Shown here in pieces: positions 10,980-22,475 of a stretch of DNA of 64,000 nt. Position 1 is the first letter of the stretch; each line of letters starts with the position of its first letter. A program made the position numbers and the translations under genes. Below the pieces are notes generated by a model. The model saw only the letters and a list, made by a program, of their open reading frames with translations. It had not been told where the DNA came from and ran no database searches. Where the stretch lies: contig CALYLX010000033.1 of assembly GCA_944990035.1 (NCBI GenBank), positions 124,001 to 188,000 of the forward strand, read 5' to 3'. This DNA is from Clitopilus passeckerianus (lineage: Eukaryota > Basidiomycota > Agaricomycetes > Agaricales > Entolomataceae).

Positions 10980-12796
10980 ATGACTTATCCTTGTTCAGAT
11001 GCCTTCTAGTTCAGTACAGTATCTTCACGTATGCGCATGTATGCTGTGCCTCTCATACATGCTTCTTATGTTATAGTACCATCATATGAATCTGACTTCA
11101 GTGCATACAATTGAATACCTTCAACGCTTGTAAACCAAATCAGTTACAGCCCCATGAGCGCTGCCTGGATATATTCACTGAAGCCTGGTCCCGTAAACAA
11201 GGACTGATGCCTCGAGCTTTATACAAGGCTAACAACTTTATTTGGATCGTCACCAGCACGACGGTCCACCAAACTGCACGGCCGTCACTTCAAATGGCCC
11301 CTATTTCCGACACAATTGCACAAATTGACGACAGGCAGTGTGGAAACAGGGCTAGGCGCCCGAGAGTCTGAGTTCCCGATTTAAGCCGTGTCTTCCCGGG
11401 GCTGCGGTATGGCTTCGTCGGGCATCTGCGCGTGATAAGATTGAGTCTGAACGATTTGTCTTGACGGAGGATCGTGTCTACAACGAATTAAGTGGTATTC
11501 GCATTGTTGGGCCCTTTACGTCCCTCTTAATGCATCGGGGGTCGGAGAGTTCATTGGTGGCGGCAAAAGAGGATCAGAGAGACGAAGCACAGTCCAAGTC
11601 ATCTCTTTTGGCTATCAATTGGACGTGGGCAGCGCCTGAGGAGGTTGATAGAGGTCGAAAACGTTCTGTACGTTGAATAGAGGGAGGGAGAGAGGGCGGA
11701 AATCTTCGGGGCTCTTGGTTCCTTCAGCCGTGCACGTACAGGTTTGGAGCGTAGCGTGGCAAGCTCTTTCATACAGCATGGCGGATCTTCCCCTGAACCA
11801 CATCTAATTTACCTCTTGCTGGTCTTCTGGCATGTTGCGAAACGGGAGGGCACACGATCACTCGCGTGTAGACTACGCGACCAGCGGGGGAGTTGCATTA
11901 GGCTACTTCCAGTCGTGGGTGTCACGTTGAAGTGTTGAGCATATGCGACAGGAGTGCTTTCAAGTAGACATGGCAAGGATCCCTGCCCTCCCTGAAGTTT
12001 GTTGGAAGGCTTTGCTCATCCGATGGTTCACACCCCATGGGTAGGCAGAACTTGGGTGAGGAATTGCAAATCCAGGCCTTCGGGCTATAGCTGAAAGCTG
12101 AACATTTTCTAGGAGCGGGATGGGGGACATCATGGAAAGCTGACGATGGTTGACAGGGAAGGTTCGAGGGGGAGGGTATAGCAGTCAGAGGCGAACGACT
12201 GTACCGCGATACATCTGGTCAGTCTGGTTTTGGCTTCATTCTTCTTGTGATAATTCGGATAGAGAAGACAGTCGTTTCACGTCGTTCTTGATATTAAAGT
12301 GTACCGTGTACACCTATCATGCACCTTGAGTCAACAATCGAGCTAGGCGCAAAAGGAAGAAACGCCATACCTAAGGCTTTAGGAACCCAAAATTTGGGCT
12401 GCAAGCTTTCGTGTCCCATGATTCGAAGATTATCTCAGGTATCTCCGGGCTCCAGCAGAAATCAGCCGTAGAAGAACACTTAGATTCCCAAGACATTGGG
12501 GGAGGAAGAAATGGTCGAGTAAGAAGGTCAGGTGAGCAGATTCTGAGCAGATTCTTGAAACGAAAGAGTAATTTCTAAACAGATCTTAACGAAAGAGCAG
12601 AGCAAGTTGTTGTGTCTAAAATGGGAATTACGGTAACTCCGAGTCAGCCTCATGCTCTCACTCTCATGCGCCCACACTCAGTTGAAGCGAGCACTGTGGC
12701 CAAAACCAAGGATGACCTCCTTCCTACCAGAACAACGTTACCTGCCCGTAACATATCATAGGTCGAAGAGCCATGGATGAAGACTTTGATGAATTG
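10980..12796. other. Intergenic between the two FunK1 genes
   Basis: It starts with the 3' UTR of kinase 1 and ends with the putative promoter of kinase 2. I found no protein-like frame or repeat. A frame at about 12666-12745 (MRPHSVEAST...) could be an upstream exon of kinase 2 but is not proven. Confidence 0.4.
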
Positions 12797-15700
12797 CGAA
12801 CAAAATATGGAGATACACCTATCTTGCGAACCTCGAAGAATTCATTTGCACCTTGCTCCCCATACCAAAAGAAGATGTCAACGCCGTCTACGCATCCGTC
12901 TGCGACAATGGACTTTACGACTCGGAGGCGACAGGCTGGAAAGCTAAGCCGCCAGGAGACGCGACCAAAAGTGAATATGAAGAAATGTTCTTGAATGCCG
13001 CTGAAGCAATTCGGAAGGCTTACATCGCTGTCAAAGGCAACACCGACTTGAAGCTCGTCACCCAATGGCGCCAATTCTCTAGCAAGATTCCTCAAGGTTT
13101 GCAGAGATATGCATGTCTTGCTTGCCCAGACCTGATCTTGACTATCCTGTCGAGGCAACAGCAGGAAGACGGATGGAAACAATTCATATCGGGTCTTGAG
13201 AACGTCGTAGGTCAATTTGCTCAGAGATCCAGCAGTATACAACTGACCCATTTCAACAGCAGCAGATGTTGGAAGATGACGACTTCGAAGAGGACGAGCA
13301 GGTATGGTCAGCCATATTCACAAGAAGAAATTTCTAGCTAACTCTACCGGATTCCCAGAAGCAAAATCAGCTCGACGAGCTCCTCAAAACAATGGCTGTC
13401 TGGCGGCTACGCACCAACGTTGTCGTGCAGGTCAGGCAGAAGAAAGAGAAGACCGACAAACCGATTCTGCAGCTTCTTGAACACATGCGACTAGTCCTCA
13501 ATGAACAGCTGGATCGTCGCTCTATATTCGGGCTCCTTTTACAGAAGAACGAACTCTCCGTCTGGTATATGGACCACTCTGGTGTCGTTGGTACCCAGAA
13601 AGCCTTCAACATACATAAGGTATTCGATTTCTCTAAAATAAACAACTTTGTAGCGTACTCATTGTTGTCAACAGCAACCCATGTCCTTTATCCAAGTCAT
13701 TCTCGCGTGCAGCTTCGGGACACCCGAAAGTTTAGGCTGGGACACTTCCATGAGAGTGTGGCGCGGACAGACAGACCCCAGCCATGCTCTACACTCCTTT
13801 GACCCCGAGCTCGAATCGGAATATTACACGGCTCCCTCGGGCCAGAAGCATTGGGTTATAGAAATGCCTGGTTGCCACGCCTCTCTGAATCCTACAAATC
13901 CGACCTCTGCAAGAATTGCATATCTGGCAATAGAGCCTGTCAGCATTGGAGGAAGTGAATCTGTGTTTGGACGTGCAACCGCTGTTTGGGCTGTTATGAA
14001 GCTTGACGACTGTTTTACGAAGAATCACGATGTAAGTCAATTCTTAGTCGACGTTTACAGCATGAGCCTTATATATATTCGTAGATCTTCGTCCTCAAGC
14101 AAGCTTGGCGTCCAGCTATGGATCCAATGGAGTCAGAGTTGATACCCAAAGGCGCACGAAACGTTACACAAACCGTTTCATCTGAAGAGGTCCTTGGCAG
14201 CGATGGCCATCGCGTTGAAACCATGTCCTTTCTACGGTATGGTCTGGGGTATTCGCCCCGGCAAGATATGCAGCGGGAGCAAACAGGCCAGCAAACAGCC
14301 AATCCTAGCAAAGGAGCCCGGCAACAAGCTTGTGATGACGAGGAGACTGCAGAGCAGGTGTTCGCACTTTCTGATTTAGACGTCATCCTTCCCGGCAAAT
14401 TGGAAAAATTGGTCTCTCGAGTTCAGACCCGCACCCTTCTCAACGACTATGGCTGGCCGCTCCATTTCTTCCGCGATCTCAATGAACTATTGCGCGTCAT
14501 TGAGGGCTGTGTTCGTGGTGAGCAATGTATCTTGATTACACCTAACGCATGACTTCTCATTTGTCGGACCATTTTCACAGCCCAGAAAGAAATGTACCAC
14601 GACCATCTAACTTTGCAGCGAGATGTGAATCTCGGAAACATCCTCATACGCCCCGGACCGCTGGGCCATCTCACAGATACGGAGTGTTGTATCATTGACT
14701 TCGACTACGGGATGAGGACCGACCAGAGATCACCCTCGCTGCTTGGAATTGCACGCAACCTTCCCGAAATGAGAGAACACCATCAGCAGGCGGCCAAGTG
14801 TTACAGGGAAGACCTCGGTCAGTGGATGGGCAAACCTATCCCGCCAGCGCTTGACCGTATCATCTGGCTCTATCGCGTTTCGATTGAAGCCTACTTTGTC
14901 GATCTTCGCCAGCTAACGTGCCCTCCAAACCAAACGGTACAGTCCTCGTCCCGAATCTCTTCCAGCTTGCTCTGAAGTTTATCCCCAGTCCGAAGCGCTT
15001 CAGTTTGGGTTCCTCTCTGACGTGAGAAAAGGATTCACATTTTTGGGTCGAGATATTTACTAATCTTCCTAGTCAGATACAGTCCCTGAATTTAGAGAGG
15101 CAAAGGGTCATCAGAAGGAGTGCACGGTAGGTAAAATGTTAACAGGGACAAGTGCGTCATCTCACGGTTATGTATAGGGAACTGCACGATTTTCAAGCCC
15201 AGAAATCTTAAGTGGTACAAGAATTCTGGTCCCGCGGCCTGAACACGCTAAACCAGTCTATCTATCATCTGGCGACCCACCCAAAGTCGTCAAGGACCAG
15301 TGGAGGGACTATGTCATCGGCGGAGAAGAATGTAATGGGTGGGGAGGTGGCCAGAATCGATTTAACGTCTCAATATGTCACAACGCCGTCCACGACCAAG
15401 AATCTCTCTTCTGGGTCGTCACATACATGTGCCTTACCCGGGAAGGACCTGGCGGGAAGTGTCGCGCCGAGCTTCTCCCCACTGCCAAACGGACACCCGC
15501 AAACGCAGCAATCCGTGACGTCCATCTCAAACTCTTTGCTGAAGAGAACGACTACGCACTCAGCCAGTACAAGGCTAACCTCTTCCGGAGACGAAGTTAT
15601 TCGCAAGATGTCAGCCCCTACTTCCACCCTTACTTTAGCTCACTGAAGGAGATGATGGATGGGTGGTTTGATGTCCTCATCATGGCTCACGCATGGCCTG

Positions 15701-15858
15701 CTTTTGAAGCCATCCATGACTTCGTCCTCGTGCCTGTCGAGCAAGCTGTGGAGAAGGTCAAGAACCAGATAGAAGGCCCAGTGTATGCGGATCTTACGTC
15801 CAAAGTGGACGCAACTCGGCGCGAGACTCTGGAGTACCTACGGAACTTCCCCCTTTGA
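12797..15858 (+). CDS. FunK1-type protein kinase 2 (tandem paralog), altered ends
   Basis: It matches kinase 1 exon for exon. Recognisable blocks are YTYLANLEEF, PIPKEDVNAVYASV, KQNQLDELL, SLGWDTSMRVWRG, IFVLKQAWRP, YHDHLTLQRDVNLGNILI (QRD instead of HRD), CIIDFDYGMR (DFD), GTARFSSPEIL, CHNAVHDQESLFWVV and LTREGPGG. The 5' exon is unresolved: the conserved frame is preceded by a TGA at about 12795, and no in-frame ATG is obvious before PIPKED, so an upstream exon or N-terminal decay must be assumed. At the 3' end a small insertion after NFPL changes the frame and ends the protein at 15856-15858. This removes the roughly 50-residue acidic tail found in kinase 1. The catalytic core looks intact. 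It is either a functional shorter paralog or an early pseudogene. Confidence 0.72.
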
Positions 15859-16628
15859 CTGCGACCTCGATGACTCAGGGCAACGATTATCAATGGCTCT
15901 GCCATTCGTATGATTGCTTGCAAGACTTCTGGTATAGTAGAGAATAGATTTCCCGGAACGCAAACACTGATGAAATTGTTTCCGAAGCATTTCTTTTGTT
16001 CGAAGAATCTGTATCTCTGTAACCCACTATACTATTAGACCATGAAATCCTAATGGCTTACTTTATATATATTTGTACCCTTAACACCCCATGTTAGCGT
16101 TCAAAATGGAGGTGGAATGAAACAGCGACTCCGAGCGAACGAGAGAATTTTTGGAAAGAGAACCCTAACCCAAGATAAAATAGACGCTCTTCAATTCCTC
16201 TTACGCTCAATACTCTATGCAATTCCTCGTTTTTTCCTATATCCTGCACGAACATGCTCTGAAGTCTGCTTTCACTCCGGCTCAGCTCAGCCTGTTGAGG
16301 AAAAGGTGAAGTCCTTAACAGCCTTTCTTTCGTTGATTTTTTGGGCAACCACCTTGTTCGCAGCTTCCGCTACATTCTTCCAGATGCGGCCCCAAGGAAG
16401 ACCTTTCCAACTGCAAACTATAGTAGGTTTTGACAAATACTATATTAGATGGTGTACGATAGCGAAAGACACCGACGACAATGTAAAGAGGCGGGAGGTA
16501 TCCAATGTATAAGTAATGCGCGAAGTCGTATGTTACAATGTCAACGGGGTGATCAGTATAGACAAGATACGAGGACATAAAGTACTTGTCAGGTTGTCTA
16601 CAATGGCCGTTGGATCTTGTACTCGCAT
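15859..16628. repeat. Intergenic with telobox-type dispersed repeat (copy 1)
   Basis: No gene is recognised. AACCCTAACCC lies at 16161-16171. Downstream a block (CTCAGCCTGTTGAGG... and CTTCCGCTACA at about 16283-16371) resembles 24071-24165. It appears to be a decayed member of the dispersed repeat described at 19831, 22999, 55415 and 60181. Confidence 0.4.
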
Positions 16629-19522
16629 CTAACATGGTTGGTATAACCCCCGCTCCTTGAACAGCGTAATGACACCGTAATTGCCCATCTTGGTGGCGAA
16701 GTCAAGTCCCGTGGAGCCTATTGCAAAATTTCCAGAGTCGCCCGTTGTCCTTGCATCGATGTCAAAGCCAGGGAGGTCAAGAAGCAATCGGACAACCTGC
16801 ATGCGACCGTGATAACATGCAACGTGGAGTGCGGTCCACCCATGTTTGTCCTTTGCGTTGATATTTGCCCCTGGACAGCTTAGAAGCTGCTGCGTGACTG
16901 ACGTGTGGCCATCTCGCGCAGCATAGTGAAGAGGCGTAAATCGAATAGACTGCTCCGCATTGACATCGATCCCGGGGGCGGAAAGAAGTAGCTTGACGAT
17001 GGAACCATGATCCCGGAAGGAAGCGATGTGAAGTGCAGTATCTCCGTCAATGGTACGGGCTTGAACATCTATACCCGGAGTGGCAAGAAGTAGCTTGACA
17101 ATGGAGTCTTGTCCCCACCAAACTGCGACGTGAAGGGGTGACATCTGCTCTCTGGAAGCCACAACATCATTCACCCCAGTGCCCGGGTTAGAGAGGAGAT
17201 GGACCACCATGGGTGTATCGCCTGTTCTGCATGCATAGTAGAGCGGTGTATACCCAGAAACGGAAAATGTGTTGATATCGAGAGATAGTAGCTCTATCAA
17301 TTGTAACAATCCATAGAAAGCTGAAAAATGAACTGTAGTCCCGGCATGAACGTCATCATACTGGCCAGGACCTATTCGTAGTAGCAAGTAGGGCTGGATA
17401 CGCAGAAAACACTGAACAGTCTGGGTGAGATCTTCTGAGGTACAGCGAGAATTTTCTTGATGTGGAGGCCGAGCTGCGTGCAAGCGTAGTCGCAGAAAGG
17501 CCATAAAATAGTAAATTCATCAAACTGATGGCCACGAGCAAGATGAAAACCCTTCCAATCGTTTCCAGAAACCCTCAGATATGTGACACAGACGTCGGTT
17601 ATGTGAGTATGCGGAGCTTGGAAAACTCCAGTGCGGTATGCAGTGAAGAAGTCCTGGGCGGTGAAATCTACGAAATGGTTTAGAATGGTTCCGATGGCCC
17701 GGATTTGCAGATACGATGATAACACGTACGGACTAAGCGCACGGTTCTGTTTTTTATCTCAACCGTCACCAGCCCAAAACGTGCCGACACCAGCGTACTT
17801 TCATTAGTGAGAGCCTCCGAGTCAAGTTCACTACGCTCAGAGTTGATTGAAAGCGCCACCAGAAGCTCTTCAATCTTCATCGAACGGGTGGCATGCGTGA
17901 CCCATAGAATCGCTCGCAGTGCCAAGGATGCTTCCTCTTCATCCTGATCCTTGATACGCTCGAGTGTCAAATGGTACATGTCCGCCAATGTTGTTGGTAG
18001 CTGGCTGATGGCCCGCCGGAGACTTTTGACACTGGTAACACCACGCAGTGCGGCAAGCTGCAGTGCTGAGAGCAGAAACCTATGCTAGAACGTCAGCAAG
18101 TATCCAAACCTATCGCGACGCGACGTACATTCCGTCGGACTTTCTCTCAATCGCCTCCGTAACCTCCGCAAACACCTCCAGTTTCCCCTTGAGCAGTGAA
18201 TTAATTTTCGGAAACTGTTCTAGTCCGTGAGTGATGAAGAGCTGAAAGTCGGTGCTCGGAGGTCGAATCTCAAAATCCACAGTCAAGATGCCTTCCAAGG
18301 GGATATGCCGGGAAGTCAAGAAAAGGCGTTGTCGCAGCGCCACCAAGGTCTTGACAAGGTCATGGCGGACATTGTCATGTAATTCATCCAAGCCGTCGAC
18401 CACAATGAAGAGTTTGGAGTACAAAGGCAGTACATCCTGGAATGCAGCAAGGAGTTCATTGCGAGTATACTGGGTTTTGTTCTTCAGGCAGGGGTTGTAG
18501 AGGTTCCGTTCCACGTGCGCAACGACTGTTTCGTTATCCTCTACTAGTTGTTTCAGGATAGAGGCCAGAATTTGGGTGGTAGAGAGTTTGTCGTTCTATC
18601 GACAGTACGCATACACGACCGCGGCATAGTTGTTCGTTCCGAATGAGTGAAGTGCAACTAGTTCTTGTAGATGGCGCACGACGATTGACCTAGCAGTCTG
18701 GTGAGTGCTGTAAACCCCTCTGGAAGAGGGTCTCGTACGCTAAGTGCGTCTTCCCAGCGCCAGCTGAATATGTGATATTCAGTTCCATGCATTACGAAAC
18801 AGAACAGAACCGTACTCACGAATACCTGTTCCCCGGAGAGTGCCTGCGTCCTGCGAGATCCAGTTCTCAAAGAATGGGCTATGGATGAGCCACTGCCCGG
18901 TACCTTGGACGACCTTCTCGTGGGTGTCCTTTTGGATCGCTGAGTAATTCAGTGGTGAAAGCCAATCTGCAATCGTTCGTTGGCGATCGGCACGAGACAA
19001 TTATTAGTTTGAGCACCGCTTTCTAGAGGAGGGATTGTTACCTGATATTTCTGGCGGCTTCCTGTAGTAGTTGTTCGTCACATTGCTGAGTGTGAGATCT
19101 CTTTTGGACGACAACGTGCTCGACTCAAGGTTCATTGATGACGATGCAAGATGGTTCTGAGATGGCATGGCATGAGTGTTATCGGCCGCCGAGATTTGAG
19201 AGTCATTGCTTCGTTCAACAGTACTGAAATCAAGGATGGGTGCAGGTGCATCAGTAATAGGAATTGAAGGACGATTGGGCGTGGGTGCATCGATGGCCTG
19301 GGCAACAAATTGGGCTGATGCTTTAGCTACAGCCTCGGGGGATGGTACCAACTCAGCGTGCTGGGCGACAGGAAGAGATTGAGTTGAAGAATAATCGGGA
19401 GGCGGCAATATTAGGTTGCGAGAAGCAGAAAGTGAAAGTGACGGGACCGATTGAGCGGGATCAATAATAGTTGTGTTATTCTTTTTGAATTTTCTTCCGA
19501 AGGATTTCGCGAACCAGCTCAT
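16629..19522 (-). pseudogene. NACHT-ankyrin (NLR-like STAND) gene 1, decayed
   Basis: The order is a Ser/Pro-rich N-terminus (MSWFAKSFGRKFKK at 19522); a pre-NACHT block (DWLSPLNYSAIQKD); the Walker A motif GIPGAGKT, joined over an intron at about 18763; the Walker B motif FIVVDGLDEL; TSRHIPL; a winged-helix-like region (LALRAILWVTHATRS); FTAQDFF; and at least five ankyrin repeats (VNAEQSIRFTPLHYAARDGH and others), ending at 16629. STAND NTPases use the NACHT domain for ligand-induced oligomerisation, with ankyrin repeats as the sensor. Three lesions are visible against the two paralogs. TAG at 18596-18598 replaces the Tyr of AYCRYND. A frameshift lies at about 17441-17448, between the CDYACTQLGLH and SEDLTQTVQ frames. 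The first intron (donor 19041) has no AG at its expected acceptor. All three point to a pseudogene. Confidence 0.82.
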
Positions 19523-20232
19523 TTGAATACAGCCTCGTGTTCGTCAACGATCAATTGATCAAGGCCTAGATGACGAGGAGAGAAGACGGAGGAAAGAGTT
19601 GATAAGTGCTCAAGCTGCAATGGAGGAAAATATGAAGGCGACTCACGAGGCCGTCATGATTAGCGCTCACTGAACATGTTAATTATTCGTGCTGGGAACT
19701 ATATGGTACAAAATTGGAAATCTGCATTAGAAGAGATGGACGTCAAACGTTGGAATCACAGGTCCTTCCATCTGCTCACTTCCGAGAACGAAAGAAGACG
19801 AAAGTAATGCCGAAAGGGGTAATAAATCCAACCCTAACCCACTCAACAACTGGTGTAATAGATTTTCGACGTCATCCACCTCACACAGGCTCAGCCATGT
19901 CACAAGCGCTATGATCAGATAGGTCAGCATGCACAACCTCTATTCGTTATAAACATCTTCGGCCAAGCTATCAAGGACACACTCCTTGCCCGACGCGTCA
20001 TACGTTTTCCAGGAATACGGTCCACCGAAGCACCCACCATACGTCCATCCCATGACCCTCATCAGGATTGTACTAGGAGACGCTAGTTCACCCCATCTCG
20101 GTACAACATGCCCTTTAATTCGCATCCAGTTCGCATCCGCCACCGTATTCGGAAATGACTGTAAATGAACAACATATGTCAACGGCAGCGTGAAAGTACC
20201 CAATAGCCTCTTTCTTTCCTGCTTTGCACACG
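19523..20232. other. Divergent promoter region between NACHT gene 1 and the monooxygenase
   Basis: A CCCTAACCC telobox motif lies at 19831-19840 inside a diverged dispersed repeat. A minus-strand frame at 19940-20257 (105 codons) has protein-like composition, but it overlaps the monooxygenase start and matches nothing I recognise. I do not call it a gene. Confidence 0.4.
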
Positions 20233-22475
20233 ATGCTCTTGTCTCCGAGTGAACCAAGAATTATTATCGTCGGTGCTGGGTAAGTATCACCTCATGTAGT
20301 CCTAAGCAAAGATTCTAACGCTTCTTCCAGTATCAGCGGATTGTCATTTGCTATAGCTCTGAAGAGGAAGCTTGGATTTGAGAACTTTATTGTGTGTATC
20401 CCATGACGCGATTGAACACCGTCTTTACTGACAAGGCTATAGATTTATGAGAAGGCTTCCTCCGTAGGTGGTGTATGGAGGGTAGGTGGCCTCAGACATA
20501 CTTCTTAGTGTGCATGCTTAAAGCTTGCACCTCTTAGGACAACGTGTACCCCGTACGTGTCGGCGCATACATCCATCCTCATTTGTCCTAACCCGCTCCT
20601 CAGGGGTGTTCCTCAGATATCGGCATCCACTTCTACCAGTTATCGACGGACCAGAAAACCGACTGGACCGCCACGCACCCTTTCCAGCCCGAAATCTGCA
20701 CATATTGGGAGGAGCTCGCCTGCAAGTACGATCTCAACTCTCACATATCGTTTGGCCGCAACGTCGTAAACTGCGAATGGGATACTAAGCAACACCTATG
20801 GACCGTAACAACCGAGGACGTCAAGACCGGGAAGCAAGAATCAGTAAATGCTGAAATCTTGGTATCCGCCGTTGGAACTCTCGATGTTCCTCGATACCCA
20901 GACATTCCAGGTCTGAACGACTTCAAGGGCGAACTTTTCCACTGTGCAAGGTGGCCGAAAACGGATTTGGCCGGAAAGAAGGTCGCTGTCATTGGAAATG
21001 GGGCTTCCGCGTACGTCCTTGGCTATGGGATCTATTCAAAGGCCAATAATTCATGATTGTTTAGTACACAGTTTCTGCCGATAATTGCCAAGAGTCCCGG
21101 AATCGAAATCACGCAATTTATTCGCTCTCCCAATTGGATTGTGCCTCCAGTAAGCATTTCTTGTTGACGACTTCCTCAGTACTCTAACTTTCCCCAGATT
21201 CGTACCTTTTACTCACCGTTTCATATATGGTGCATAACGTACCTGCCGTTCATTAGCGCCATCTATAGGTTGCTCTTATTTTGGAAGGTCGGTCGAAACT
21301 TCTTCAGAATTTCAGTCATACTCAAACGTGTCTACAGGGCGAACTTTACTATCTGATTATTTTCTATCTGGGCCTGACAAACCGGTTGCTTTCCAAGGTC
21401 CGTCTTTCGCACCGGATATTGGAGGTTTCATCCTGACTCAATCTCCTACAAGTACTTTGCCAACTATATCCGACAGAATGCTCCCCCAGAGCATCGAGAA
21501 AAGCTTGTACCCAGTTATTGTACGTCGCTTTGGCCTTGGGCTGAGTTACCGGTTCGTTGATGCAATACCCATTAGCACCCGGTTGCAAACGCGTGATCTT
21601 CGACACGGACTATTTCTCCGCCATACATCGGAATAATGTCGATCTTAACTGGGATGGAATATCGACTGTTTGCAACGATGGCATTGTCACCAAGACGAGT
21701 GTGTTTTACCATGTTTCCTTGCTGGCGGGGAGTTCTGAAGAGGATTACAGACGAGCGCTTGACCTTTGACACCATCATTCTCGCTACCGGATTCGCAGCG
21801 GTATGTATGCGAGCAAATCGTAAAGCCCTCGTGAAGTCGCTCACACTTGATATCAGGATCGATTTGCATTGCCCGTCAAAGGGTTAAATGGGCAAACTAT
21901 TCAACAGTACCACGATAGTCAAGGCGGACCAACGGCATACCTTAGTACGACGACTCCCGGATTCCCAAACTTCTTCACGCTGAAAGGTTTGCTTTTCCTC
22001 ACCGCATCTATATTTTGATATTGAATGCTTTGTTAGGCCCGAATACTGCGACCGGCCATACTTCTATTATTTATATGGCCGAATGCCAGGTGAGCAGTCT
22101 CGGCCTCAATTTTACCCTTGGGGTCTCGCTCACGCATCTGATTGCAGATTAATTATACCCTCCAGTTGATACGCCCGATACTTGAGCGCACCATCGTCTC
22201 CATTACTCCAACCGTTGCAGCAACAGATGAATATAACGAGAAAATACAGAAACGCTTCTCTAATTCAGTTTTTGTTGGGTGTGCATCCGGGTACCGGGTC
22301 AATGGTACTGAGAAGGTTTTCAGTATATTCCCCGGTAAGCGTGGAATCTCCACGGATTGAGGATCTTGCTGACGAATTCTGTTACTTTGCAGGTTCTGGC
22401 GTGCTATTTTGGTGGTGGTTGCGTCGGCCAAATTGGAACCATTACGAGGTTGTACCTGAAGGCGCGTTGGAGTAA
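20233..22475 (+). CDS. Flavin monooxygenase, Baeyer-Villiger type
   Basis: This multi-exon gene starts [16 protein letters not shown] and splices into [13 protein letters not shown], forming the FAD-binding GxGxxG motif. It then shows the FMO/BVMO order: [19 protein letters not shown]; the Baeyer-Villiger fingerprint [11 protein letters not shown] (FxGxxxHxxxW); [12 protein letters not shown] (NADPH-binding second Rossmann motif); [23 protein letters not shown]; and IILATGF. It ends in a tryptophan-rich C-terminus ([13 protein letters not shown]) with stop 22473-22475. About ten introns all keep the frame, though the donor GTCCGT before YFANYIRQ is weak. Such enzymes insert oxygen next to ketones or oxidise heteroatoms, often in secondary metabolism, but no partner biosynthetic gene is nearby. 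A hydrophobic stretch near the middle ([10 protein letters not shown]) may touch membrane. It appears intact. Confidence 0.85.

Noticed and set aside
19940..20257. 105-codon minus-strand frame
   Set aside because: It overlaps the first exon of the monooxygenase on the other strand and has no recognisable homology.
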